Shown here one piece after another: positions 43,417 to 51,102 of a DNA stretch of 64,000 nucleotides; position 1 is the stretch's first letter; every line of letters begins with the position of its first letter. The stretch is from Desulfobulbaceae bacterium DB1 (GTDB taxonomy: Bacteria > Desulfobacterota > Desulfobulbia > Desulfobulbales > SURF-16), in contig MQUF01000006.1 in the NCBI GenBank assembly GCA_001914235.1, positions 1 to 64,000 on the forward strand. The letters run 5' to 3'. Made by a program: the position numbers and the translations under genes. The notes below the pieces were generated by a model that had not been told where the DNA came from, made no database searches, and saw only the letters and a program-made list of their open reading frames with translations.

Positions 43417-43454
43417 ACCGCACAATCCTTTCAGAGAGGAAGTGCGGTTTTTTT
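43417..43454 (+). terminator. Terminator-like hairpin upstream of the cold-shock gene
   Basis: ACCGCAC (43417-43423) pairs with GTGCGGT (43442-43448), with an inner CCT/AGG pair and a T run to 43454. It is 157 bases after the lipoprotein stop and 100 bases before the csp start. It may end the lipoprotein transcript or act as an attenuator if csp is transcribed from the TATAAAAT stretch at about 43391. Confidence 0.7.
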
Positions 43455-43553
43455 GTTTAACAAACAAACTGCCAACCGACTTGCCTGCTGGTGAGTTGGA
43501 CAATTTATTAAGTGGTTCCTCAGTGGAGCCCTGTTTTTAAGGAGTAGTGCAAG

Positions 43554-43754
43554 ATGGCAGAAGGTACAGTTAAATGGTTTAATGATGCGAAGGGTTTTGG
43601 ATTTATTGAGCAGGACGGCGGCAAGGACGTATTCGTCCATCATTCCGCAATCGAGGCGCAAGGATTCAAGTCTCTTACCGAAGGTGCTCGTGTAAAATTC
43701 AATGTTGTTGACGGCCCGAAAGGCCCGGCGGCAGAGAATGTTGTACAGCAGTAA
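43554..43754 (+). CDS. Cold shock domain protein (CspA family)
   Basis: The 66-residue OB-fold protein has RNP1 (KGFGFIEQ) and RNP2 (VFVHHSAI) and so binds single-stranded RNA and DNA as a chaperone. The length is standard. AAGGAG precedes the ATG. Its leader of at least 100 bases, with the hairpin above, and its own terminator make it a one-gene unit, as is usual for this family. Confidence 0.97.
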   Translation: MAEGTVKWFNDAKGFGFIEQDGGKDVFVHHSAIEAQGFKSLTEGARVKFNVVDGPKGPAAENVVQQ

Positions 43755-43775
43755 GCCGTGTAATTGACCATTACG

Positions 43776-43806
43776 AAAACCCCGCAAATTGCGGGGTTTT
43801 TTTTTG
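43776..43806 (+). terminator. Rho-independent terminator of the cold-shock gene
   Basis: AAAACCCCGC (43776-43785) pairs with GCGGGGTTTT (43791-43800) around AAATT, followed by a long T run. Confidence 0.95.
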
Positions 43807-43928
43807 CGAAACCGTCAGATCCGCCGAATCCTGACAGGATCTTCGTTCTTTCGGGATCAAGACGGTTCATCGACAAGAAAGAAGTCAAAAGGATTCCTTG
43901 CCGTTTCTTTTTCACCCGGAAATAATAG

Positions 43929-44123
43929 ATGAAAATGTTTCAATACGTTGTTATCAGCAAAGGAAGGCCGAAGGAAATATGGGTCTGTGAGCAGTGTCGC
44001 AAAAAATATGCGGGGCAGAGCTTTGACGGCAATTGGCGGCTGATTGATAAATGCATCAGTGAAAGCATGGAGTGTGCAAAATGTGATGCGGGGCATACGG
44101 TGATTGAAGACCAGCTTGGGTGA
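43929..44123 (+). CDS. Small cysteine-rich (zinc-ribbon-like) protein, 64 residues
   Basis: MKMFQYVVISKGRPKEIWVCEQC begins a short protein with CEQC at about 20-23, a lone Cys near 42 and CAKC at about 49-52, spaced as a zinc ribbon. It has no membrane segment. The family is not recognised. A weak purine-rich stretch precedes the ATG. It could belong with the following lysine-rich small gene, 68 bases away on the same strand. Confidence 0.55.
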   Translation: MKMFQYVVISKGRPKEIWVCEQCRKKYAGQSFDGNWRLIDKCISESMECAKCDAGHTVIEDQLG

Positions 44124-44191
44124 AAATGCGCTGACGGTTCGTACTTATTTGTCAAAGTTGTACAAATAGAAAAAACCTCAAGGAGGCTCCA

Positions 44192-44335
44192 TTGGCACGA
44201 AACAATTATTCATTTGATAAGCGTCAAAAAGAAATAGCAAAGAAAAAAAAGAAAGAAGAAAAACAACAGCGTAAACAGGATAAAAGAAACATCCCGTTAG
44301 AGGGTGAAGCTGCCGCCCCCCAGGATGAAGAATAA
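44192..44335 (+). CDS. Small lysine-rich protein, 47 residues, TTG start
   Basis: A strong CAAGGAGG lies 7 bases before a TTG start. The product begins MARNNYSFDKRQKEIAKKKK, continues as an almost wholly charged helix, and ends in an acidic tail. I recall similar short MARNSYSF-type proteins in other Deltaproteobacteria, but no function. High Lys and Gln content suggests nucleic-acid or ribosome binding; this is inference only. Confidence 0.6.
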   Translation: MARNNYSFDKRQKEIAKKKKKEEKQQRKQDKRNIPLEGEAAAPQDEE

Positions 44336-44376
44336 ATTTTATATCCCCTGGTTTGGTGACAGGTCCGTTTTTTCTC

Positions 44377-45432
44377 TCAGTAAAGCCTGCGGAAGGCTGA
44401 TGCCTTGATAACCGCAACCACTTCAACTCCCTCCCTGATGTCCAGTTCGCGCAGTGACTCGGGGACAATCTGTGAGATCAGTCGTCCGCCTCTGCTCGCA
44501 AGTTCCACGCCGATCCGGTTGCCGGAGCCGAAAACACCGTTGACCCTGCAGGACAGCATGTTGCGGGCGCTGGTTGCCTCCGGGCGCCCCTTGAACAGGG
44601 TGATGTCCTTGGCGCCCAGTTCAAAAAGATTCTCTTCGGGTATTCCCGGTTCGGTGAGTATCAGTTTTTCATCTCCCCATTCATAAATCCACATATCCTT
44701 CCGCGCCTGCGGCCGACGGAGACTCAACAGATTGGCATATCCTCGTGCGTCGGTTGTCATGCTGCGACGGGCCAGTTCTTCGGTCGGCAGTCGATGCAGC
44801 AGGGATCCGTTTTCAAAGACCAGCACTTCATCTGTCATGAGCCGCATTTCCTGCAGCGAATGGCTGATAAAGAGCAGCGGCAGGTCAAATTCGGCAAAAA
44901 CCTTTTTCAGGTAGGGCATGATCCGGTATTTCAGTTCCTCGTCGAGTCCGGTCAGTGGTTCATCCATCAGAATAAGCCGTGGGCAGGCCAGAATGGTACG
45001 GCCCAGGGCGACACGCTGGCGTTCCCCGCCGGAGAGGCTGTTTGCCCCGCGTTCCAGCAGGTGATCAAGGTTCAGCGCCGTAATCAGGGTCTGCGGGTTG
45101 ATTTTCCGTTCCATTTTTTGCGTTCTCCGCCAGCCGTAAAAAAGGTTGTCCTTGACGTTGAGGTGCGGAAAAAGGTGGCAATGCTGGAAAACAACGCCGA
45201 TTCGTCTCTGTTCCGGCGGGATATTGACGCCCTTTCTTCCGTCAAAAATCGTTGTGCCGTCCAGCATGATTCTGCCACTGTCCGGTTTGAGAAGTCCTGC
45301 CAGCATGTGCATGAGGGTCGACTTGCCGCTGCCGGAAGGGCCGAAAATGCCGCATTTTTTTTGGTTTATTTTGAAATCGGCCTTGCAGCAAAAAGTGCCG
45401 ATTTGTTTTTCAATCGTTACCTCGAATTTCAT
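44377..45432 (-). CDS. modC: Molybdate ABC transporter ATP-binding protein ModC
   Basis: The 351-residue ATPase has Walker A GPSGSGKST (about 31-39), the signature LSGGERQRVALGR, Walker B LILMDEPLTGLD and the switch His in LLFISHS. A C-terminal TOBE/Mop domain (about 285-350) can bind molybdate and regulate transport. It energises uptake of molybdate (or tungstate) with ModB and ModA. It overlaps modB by four bases as the last gene of the operon. Confidence 0.95.
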   Translation of the reverse strand: MKFEVTIEKQIGTFCCKADFKINQKKCGIFGPSGSGKSTLMHMLAGLLKPDSGRIMLDGTTIFDGRKGVNIPPEQRRIGVVFQHCHLFPHLNVKDNLFYGWRRTQKMERKINPQTLITALNLDHLLERGANSLSGGERQRVALGRTILACPRLILMDEPLTGLDEELKYRIMPYLKKVFAEFDLPLLFISHSLQEMRLMTDEVLVFENGSLLHRLPTEELARRSMTTDARGYANLLSLRRPQARKDMWIYEWGDEKLILTEPGIPEENLFELGAKDITLFKGRPEATSARNMLSCRVNGVFGSGNRIGVELASRGGRLISQIVPESLRELDIREGVEVVAVIKASAFRRLY

Positions 45433-46118
45433 CTGGCGGACCTTTTGCGAAAGGAACGGCGGGCGGCCTCGCTTATCAGCAGCACGCCAAAGGAGAGAGC
45501 GATGGATACCAGACAGAGGGCGAGGGCCATGCTGTCACCGCCCGGGGTATTGGTGTAGTCGTAAATGGCCAGCGGAATGGTCTGGGTGACTCCGGGAATA
45601 TTCCCGGCCAGGATGATGGTGGCGCCGAATTCTCCAAGGCTTCTGGCAAACATCAGGGTCATGCCGGCCAGGATGGCGCGGGCTGAAAGGGGGAGAATGA
45701 TGCTTGTCAGGGTATCCAGGCGTCCGGCGCCCAGCGTGCGGGAGGCCTGGATGTAATGGATGTCGATTTCTTCCATGCCGATGCGGATGGAGCGGACCAG
45801 CAGGGGAAAGCCGACCACGGCCGAGGCGATGATTGCGCCGGTCAGGGTGAAGATGATGCGGATATCAAGGGTTTTGAGCAGCGGCCCCATGAAACCGGAC
45901 TGGCCGAAGAAGAGCAGCAGTAAATAGCCGATTACCACCGGCGGCAGCACCAGGGGGAGATTGACCAGGCCTTCCAGCAGGGATTTTCCCGGTACAGAGG
46001 CAAAGGCGAGCAGGTAGGCGAACCCGAAACCGAAAGGCGTGGAAATCAGGGTGGCTGCGCCGGCGACCTTGATCGACAGCCAGATTGCCTGCAGATCCTG
46101 GGGGGAAAGGCTGGGCAT
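45429..46118 (-). CDS. modB: Molybdate ABC transporter permease ModB
   Basis: The 229-residue inner-membrane protein has about six membrane segments. The EAA-type loop that contacts the ATPase is visible as EEIDIHYIQASRTLGAGRLDTLTSIILP. The LVLPPVVIGYLLLLFFG and RSLGEFGATIILAGN blocks are typical of ModB. It is the second gene of modABC; modC overlaps its end. It could also serve the orphan TupA. Confidence 0.95.
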   Translation of the reverse strand: MPSLSPQDLQAIWLSIKVAGAATLISTPFGFGFAYLLAFASVPGKSLLEGLVNLPLVLPPVVIGYLLLLFFGQSGFMGPLLKTLDIRIIFTLTGAIIASAVVGFPLLVRSIRIGMEEIDIHYIQASRTLGAGRLDTLTSIILPLSARAILAGMTLMFARSLGEFGATIILAGNIPGVTQTIPLAIYDYTNTPGGDSMALALCLVSIALSFGVLLISEAARRSFRKRSAR

Positions 46119-46139
46119 GAATGAATTTCTCCTGAAGCT

Positions 46140-46919
46140 CTATTCGTTTTTTTTGTCGATGTCGTTGTCCGCTTCGAAGCCGTACTTTTTTAAAATGTCG
46201 ACAGCTGCGGGCGTTGCCAGAAAGGCATGGAAATTCCGGGCGGATGCTTTCCCTTGCCCTTCCTTGGTAAGGGTCAGCAGATAGGATATCCGGTCATGCA
46301 TGGCGGACGGCACGGTGTAGAGGATGGAGCTGTTTTTGACCAGCAGGGCATCGGTCCGGTAGACAAAGGCTGCGTCCACCTCACCCCGGTCGGCATAGAG
46401 CAGGGCCTGACGCACATCCTTGGTCATCACCAGTTTACCTGTCGCGGCCAGCTTCTCATAAACACCCGCCGCCCGCATGGCCTGTTCCGCGTATTGGCCG
46501 GCCGGAACGCTTTTCGGGCTGCCGATGGCGATGCGTTGCAGGCCTGTTAGTTCGGCAAGTGACGAAATGGGTGTTGAACGAAGTCCGACAAGAACCAGGG
46601 TGTTGGACGCGCAGAAACGCATTGACTCCGGGGCGATTTTGTCTTCCTGCTCAAGAAAATCCATCCATTTTGGATTGGCGGAAATAAAAAGGTCGGCGGG
46701 CGCTCCTTGGGAGATCTGCTTTGCCTGGGAACCGGAAGAGCCGAAACCGGCGACAATGGAAACGTGAGGGTTTGCCTGCTCGAAAGCCGCGGCAAGCTCG
46801 GTCATCGCATCCTTCATGCTGGCGGCAACCGAGAGGCGCACATCTTCAGCATGGGCGGCAAGGGTGCTCGTCAGACACAATTGGATCAGGTAAAAAAGGA
46901 CAATCAATTTGACTTTCAT
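46140..46919 (-). CDS. modA: Molybdate ABC transporter substrate-binding protein ModA
   Basis: The 259-residue periplasmic protein has a signal peptide (about 1-25) and the ModA fold: VAASMKDAMTELAAAFEQA, GFGSSGSQAKQISQGAPADLFISAN with oxyanion-binding Ser/Gly residues, and IGSPKSVPAGQYAEQAM. The second ATG (46919) is preferred over 46925 because AAGGA then has normal spacing. The 276 bases upstream to modE show no ModE-like TATAT palindrome, so control of the operon is not explained by the local sequence. Confidence 0.94.
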   Translation of the reverse strand: MKVKLIVLFYLIQLCLTSTLAAHAEDVRLSVAASMKDAMTELAAAFEQANPHVSIVAGFGSSGSQAKQISQGAPADLFISANPKWMDFLEQEDKIAPESMRFCASNTLVLVGLRSTPISSLAELTGLQRIAIGSPKSVPAGQYAEQAMRAAGVYEKLAATGKLVMTKDVRQALLYADRGEVDAAFVYRTDALLVKNSSILYTVPSAMHDRISYLLTLTKEGQGKASARNFHAFLATPAAVDILKKYGFEADNDIDKKNE

Positions 46920-47195
46920 GGTCATTTCCTTGTGGGATACGCCGGTAACGACCCTGCCGTGCCGGTGTCGAAGTGCGGCGTTTTCATTTGCTAAAGCAAC
47001 AGATGTGCCGTTGGCTATTCAGGCCGGTTGTGCTCTTTGTTGCAAGGGTTTCGCTCGATCCGGGGCGTGAAAAGAAGCGTGGCTTCATCATGGACGTTTA
47101 CCTTTTTGTAGATTTTTGTTCATTTGTGTCGTGGGCGTGGCAGTTTGGCTGACAAGGATGGAGTGTCTTGGTGCCGGCGGGAAAATCAATACGCT

Positions 47196-47582
47196 TTATC
47201 CGCAAAGAAACGTATCCAGTTCTTCCGTCATTTCAGCCAGCAGCATGTTGAATTTCCGGTGAAAGCGCCAAAATGTTTCGATGGCCTTTTCTCCGGCCGG
47301 AGTCAACCTCGCGCCGCCTCCCTGCTTGCCGCCCCGTGATGTTTCCACAAGTTTTCCGCCGGCCTGGCGGTTCATGGAGTCAAGCAGGTCCCAAGCATGT
47401 TTGTACGACATCTCCATGGATTTGGCTGCCTGTGATATGGAGCCATAGTCCCTGATGCGTTCCAGCAGCACAACCCTGCCGTAACCGAGAAATGTGCCGT
47501 CCGGACCTTCGAGCCAAAGCCGACCGCGCCAGCGGCAGTTTCTGTTTTCATTGTGTTTTGCTGATTGAATCGTCGTTTGCAT
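47196..47582 (-). CDS. ModE-type molybdate-responsive regulator, DNA-binding domain only
   Basis: The 128-residue protein consists of the ModE N-terminal winged helix (LLERIRDYGSISQAAKSMEMSYKHAWDLLDSMN, then GGKQGGGARLTPAGEKAI). The C-terminal molybdate-binding TOBE domains of full ModE are absent. Such short versions are common outside enterobacteria and may respond through a separate sensor such as the Mop domain of ModC. A ModE-type palindrome overlaps its start region. It is transcribed toward modABC, but 276 bases separate them. Confidence 0.88.
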   Translation of the reverse strand: MQTTIQSAKHNENRNCRWRGRLWLEGPDGTFLGYGRVVLLERIRDYGSISQAAKSMEMSYKHAWDLLDSMNRQAGGKLVETSRGGKQGGGARLTPAGEKAIETFWRFHRKFNMLLAEMTEELDTFLCG

Positions 47583-47584
47583 GT

Positions 47585-47608
47585 CGATATATTTATCAGG
47601 ATATAACG
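47585..47608. promoter_or_regulatory. ModE-type operator at the modE start
   Basis: CGATATAT, eight bases, then ATATAACG: a near-palindrome with the TATAT-spacer-ATATA form of known ModE boxes (E. coli CGTTATAT…ATAACG). It ends 3 bases before the modE start codon, so bound protein would block transcription or initiation. Autoregulation is inferred. Confidence 0.6.
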
Positions 47609-47654
47609 GTAGCGGCAACAAAAAAGAAGCGTTTTTGTCCCAGGAAAGTGGAGG

Positions 47655-48542
47655 TCAGCCGTTGACTTCGTGATCCGCGATATCCCAGAAAGCACGGATG
47701 ATCGGGTTTTGCATATTTTTCCCGGCAGTGCAGACACCGACGGTAAAGGAGGTGAGCGCGGGTTCCGCCTTGACGGTGACGACTTGATCCTGCATGGGGC
47801 TTTTTTCAAGCACGAGCTGCGGAACCACGCCGATGCCGCAGCCGAGGCTGACCATGGCGATGATTGCCTCGTTGCCTGCCACCTGGGCATAGATATTGGG
47901 CTGGATGTCCCGCTCCTTGAACCAGCTGTCCAGCCGACGCCTGCCGAGGCCCCGTTCCGCCATGATCATCGGCGTTGACCGCCAGTCGATTTCATCGTCG
48001 TGATACTGGACTGTTTCCCGGAAATGGGCCGGCGCAATGAAGATGAGTGGTGTTTCAAGCACCTTGATGAACCGCAGTTGTTCCGGCAGTTTGTCCGGCA
48101 AGGCGGCGATGGTCACATCCGCCTCGCCGTTCAGTAGTTTCGGCAGGGCGTTGGCCGCGTCGCCTGTCTGGAGATTGATGTGAACCCGGCAATACTCTTC
48201 CCGGAACTTTTTCAGCAGTTTCGGCAGAATGGAGTAGACCGCCGTCACCGAGCAGAAAAGTGAGAGTTCTCCGCTCAAGAATTCCTTGCCGAGGGTCAGA
48301 TCATTCTGCAGTTGATGCCAGTTTTTTATCGCCTCTTCGGAATAGTGCCTGAACCGTCTGCCTGCCGGGGTCAGGGCGACTGACCGGTTGTCGCGGATAA
48401 ACAGTTGCTTGCCGACTTCTTCCTCGAGCCTTTGAATGGTGCGGGTCAAGGCGGAAGGAGTGATGTTGCAGGCCTGACTTGTCCGGCCGAAATGAAGGGT
48501 GTTGGCCAGGTGTTTAAAGATAAGCAGTGTGCGGATATCCAT
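47655..48542 (-). CDS. ilvY: LysR-type regulator IlvY
   Basis: The 295-residue LysR protein has the helix-turn-helix at about 3-60 (LHFGRTSQACNITPSALTRTIQRLEEEVG) and a co-inducer domain after about residue 90. It is divergent from ilvC, the arrangement of IlvY, which activates ilvC in response to acetolactate or acetohydroxybutyrate. ATG 48542 was chosen over TTG 48548. The identification rests on position and resemblance. Confidence 0.88.
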   Translation of the reverse strand: MDIRTLLIFKHLANTLHFGRTSQACNITPSALTRTIQRLEEEVGKQLFIRDNRSVALTPAGRRFRHYSEEAIKNWHQLQNDLTLGKEFLSGELSLFCSVTAVYSILPKLLKKFREEYCRVHINLQTGDAANALPKLLNGEADVTIAALPDKLPEQLRFIKVLETPLIFIAPAHFRETVQYHDDEIDWRSTPMIMAERGLGRRRLDSWFKERDIQPNIYAQVAGNEAIIAMVSLGCGIGVVPQLVLEKSPMQDQVVTVKAEPALTSFTVGVCTAGKNMQNPIIRAFWDIADHEVNG

Positions 48543-48712
48543 GGGCAAAGATGACGGCGTGTTTGTTGTGAGCGCGGCCGGTGGAGCGGTGTAAAAAACG
48601 TGACAGCACTCTCCCGGCTACGGCATCAGGGGTCGGGACGAAAGAGGTGGGAATAAAATGGCTCTTTTCCGGCGGTCCCGGCATTGGTGATCATGCCATG
48701 ATATCGTAGATG

Positions 48713-48727
48713 TTGCGTATTTTGCAA
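48713..48727. promoter_or_regulatory. Candidate IlvY/LysR operator
   Basis: TTGC-N7-GCAA is a symmetric T-N11-A LysR-type site in the 291-base divergent ilvY-ilvC gap, about 107 bases before the ilvC start. Assignment is by motif form and location. Confidence 0.45.
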
Positions 48728-48833
48728 TACAGCATAGCAAATAAATCACTTTACGCAATTGAAAATCGTGCTAAGCTGGAATAAAGTTCATCACTATTGT
48801 TATCCGAAGAATAATCTAATGAAGGAGAAAATC

Positions 48834-50306
48834 ATGGGCCGGAACTATTTCAACACCCTGCCGTTGCGCATTCAGCTGGAAGAGCTGGGGCAGTGCCGTT
48901 TTATGGACGCTTCCGAATTTAACGGCGTTGAAGCCTTGAAGGGCAAAAAGATCGTCATCATCGGTTGCGGCGCCCAGGGGCTGCATCAGGGTCTTAACCT
49001 GCGCGACAGCGGGCTTGATGTTTCCTATACCCTGCGAGATTCGGCCATTGCCGAAAAACGCAAGTCCTGGAAAAATGCCACGGAAAACGGCTTTAAGGTG
49101 GGGACCTACCAGGAACTTATTCCCACAGCCGATCTGGTGATCAACCTCACCCCTGACAAGCAGCACACCGGCGTCATCAATGCGGTCATGCCTTTGATCA
49201 AGCAAGGAGCCTGCCTCTCCTATTCCCATGGCTTTAATATTGTTGAAGAGGGGATGCAGATCCGCAAGGATCTGACCGTTGTCATGGTTGCCCCTAAGTC
49301 GCCCGGTACCGAGGTGCGCGAGGAATACAAACGTGGCTTCGGTGTGCCGACCCTGATTGCCGTGCACCGGGAGAACGACCCGAAGGGCGAGGGCTGGGAA
49401 ATTGCCAAGGCCTATGCCTGCGGCACCGGCGCAGACCGTGCCGGCGTCCTGCAGTCTTCCTTTATTGCCGAGGTCAAGTCCGACCTGATGGGCGAGCAGA
49501 CCATTCTTTGCGGCATGCTGCAGGTCGGATCCCTGCTTTGCTTTGACAAGATGATCGAAAAGGGGGTTGAGGCGGGGTACGCCTCCAAGCTGATCCAGTA
49601 CGGCTGGGAAACCATCACCGAGGCCCTCAAGCACGGCGGCATCACCAATATGATGGATCGTCTGTCCAATCCCGCCAAGTTGAAGGCGGTGGCCCTGGCG
49701 GACGAGCTGAAAGAGATCCTGCAGCCGCTGTTCGAAAAACACATGGACAATATCATGTCCGGTGAATTTTCCCGCACCATGATGGAGGACTGGGCAAATG
49801 ACGATGCCAATCTCCTCAAATGGCGGGCGGAAACAGGCGAAACCGCTTTTGAAAAATCAGTCAGCACCGATGCCGCGATTGCCGAGCAGGAATACTTTGA
49901 CAACGGCATCCTCATGGTTGCCATGGTCAAGGCCGGCGTCGAACTCGCCTTTGACACCATGGTTTCCGCCGGTATCAAGGAGGAATCAGCCTATTACGAG
50001 TCGCTGCATGAGGTGCCGCTGATTGCCAATACCATTGCCCGCAAGAAGCTGTACGAAATGAATGTGGTTATTTCCGACACGGCTGAGTACGGCTGCTATC
50101 TGTTCACCCAGTCGGCCCTTCCTTTGCTGGCGAGCTTCATGAAGAAGATCGATACCGATGTCATCGGCAAGGGGCTGAAGGTAAAAGACAACGGGGTTGA
50201 TAACATCGCCCTGATCCGCGCCAACGAATCAATCCGTTATACCGGAGTGGAAATGATCGGCGAGGAACTTCGTTCCTATATGGGGGCCATGAAGCCCATT
50301 CTCTAA
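48834..50306 (+). CDS. ilvC: Ketol-acid reductoisomerase, class II (long form)
   Basis: The 490-residue NADPH enzyme converts acetolactate and acetohydroxybutyrate in branched-chain amino acid synthesis. The N-terminal Rossmann motif is [22 protein letters not shown] and the two C-terminal knotted repeats give the metal ligands ([12 protein letters not shown] and the second domain after about 355). The length is of the E. coli class II type, not the 330-residue form. The start at 48834 follows GAAGGAGA; the longer frame is not supported. A terminator follows. Confidence 0.97.
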   Translation: MGRNYFNTLPLRIQLEELGQCRFMDASEFNGVEALKGKKIVIIGCGAQGLHQGLNLRDSGLDVSYTLRDSAIAEKRKSWKNATENGFKVGTYQELIPTADLVINLTPDKQHTGVINAVMPLIKQGACLSYSHGFNIVEEGMQIRKDLTVVMVAPKSPGTEVREEYKRGFGVPTLIAVHRENDPKGEGWEIAKAYACGTGADRAGVLQSSFIAEVKSDLMGEQTILCGMLQVGSLLCFDKMIEKGVEAGYASKLIQYGWETITEALKHGGITNMMDRLSNPAKLKAVALADELKEILQPLFEKHMDNIMSGEFSRTMMEDWANDDANLLKWRAETGETAFEKSVSTDAAIAEQEYFDNGILMVAMVKAGVELAFDTMVSAGIKEESAYYESLHEVPLIANTIARKKLYEMNVVISDTAEYGCYLFTQSALPLLASFMKKIDTDVIGKGLKVKDNGVDNIALIRANESIRYTGVEMIGEELRSYMGAMKPIL

Positions 50307-50331
50307 GATCGCGGGTGTCTGTTCGGCGAGC

Positions 50332-50366
50332 AAGGGAGTCCTTTGATGGAGGGCTCCCTTTTTTTG
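50332..50366 (+). terminator. Rho-independent terminator of ilvC
   Basis: AAGGGAGTCC (50332-50341) pairs with GGGCTCCCTT (50351-50360), with one wobble, around TTTGATGGA. A T run follows. Confidence 0.9.
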
Positions 50367-50461
50367 TTGTGTTCGGTTTGAAATGGCGCTACATGGTGAT
50401 GGCTTGTTTCATGGCCCCCCAAAAAAACAGATTTTTTCCCCTTGTGCAAGGCTGAAAGTCC

Positions 50462-51067
50462 ATGACCCCGCTTCCCCCCTTTCTTGAAACCGCGCTCCTC
50501 TGGGCAGTCTGGTGTTTTCTGCACAGTCTGCTCATATGCCGGAGCTGGACAGGCCGGCTGCGTGCAGCGTTGGGGGAAAGATTCGCCTGGTACCGGCTTT
50601 TTTATACACTTTTCAGTTTGCTGACCCTGGCGGCGGTTGTCGGCTATCAATTTTCCCGGAAACAGGTTATTCTTTTTTCCTGGAACGGCTGGTGGATGCT
50701 GTTGCCGCTCGCCCTGTATCTTTATGCGGGCATTATGTTCCATGTCGGGTGGAAGCGCTATGATCTCAAATATTTCCTCGGCTTCAGTCAGGTGAAGGGG
50801 TATCTTGCCGGAGAGTCACCAAGCCCGGCCGTTTTTAACCCGGACTGCAGGGGTGGGGTGCGGCATCCCTGGTATTCAGGAGGCATCGCCCTGGTCTGGG
50901 CCATTGGACCGGTCACCGATGTTTCCCTGGCAATAAAGGTTGTCCTGACCGTTTATTTTCTCATCGGGACATTCCTGGAAGAAAGAAAACTTCTCGCCGA
51001 TTTTGGTGATCCTTACGCGGAATATTGCAGCCGGGTGCCGATGTTTCTTCCCCGGTGGAAGAGATAG
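50462..51067 (+). CDS. Isoprenylcysteine carboxyl methyltransferase/NnrU-like membrane protein
   Basis: The 201-residue protein has about five membrane segments. Its C-terminal signature GVRHPWYSGG…LEERKLLADFGDPYAEYCSRVPMFLP matches the ICMT/PEMT superfamily motif (RHPxYxG, EE, VPxxxP) that binds SAM at the membrane. The substrate is unknown; bacterial members methylate lipids or isoprenoid groups or are uncharacterised. It precedes murJ by 35 bases and may be co-transcribed. Confidence 0.82.
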   Translation: MTPLPPFLETALLWAVWCFLHSLLICRSWTGRLRAALGERFAWYRLFYTLFSLLTLAAVVGYQFSRKQVILFSWNGWWMLLPLALYLYAGIMFHVGWKRYDLKYFLGFSQVKGYLAGESPSPAVFNPDCRGGVRHPWYSGGIALVWAIGPVTDVSLAIKVVLTVYFLIGTFLEERKLLADFGDPYAEYCSRVPMFLPRWKR

Positions 51068-51102
51068 CGGCTGACGATTTTTTTATTATAGAAATAACGA
51101 TT

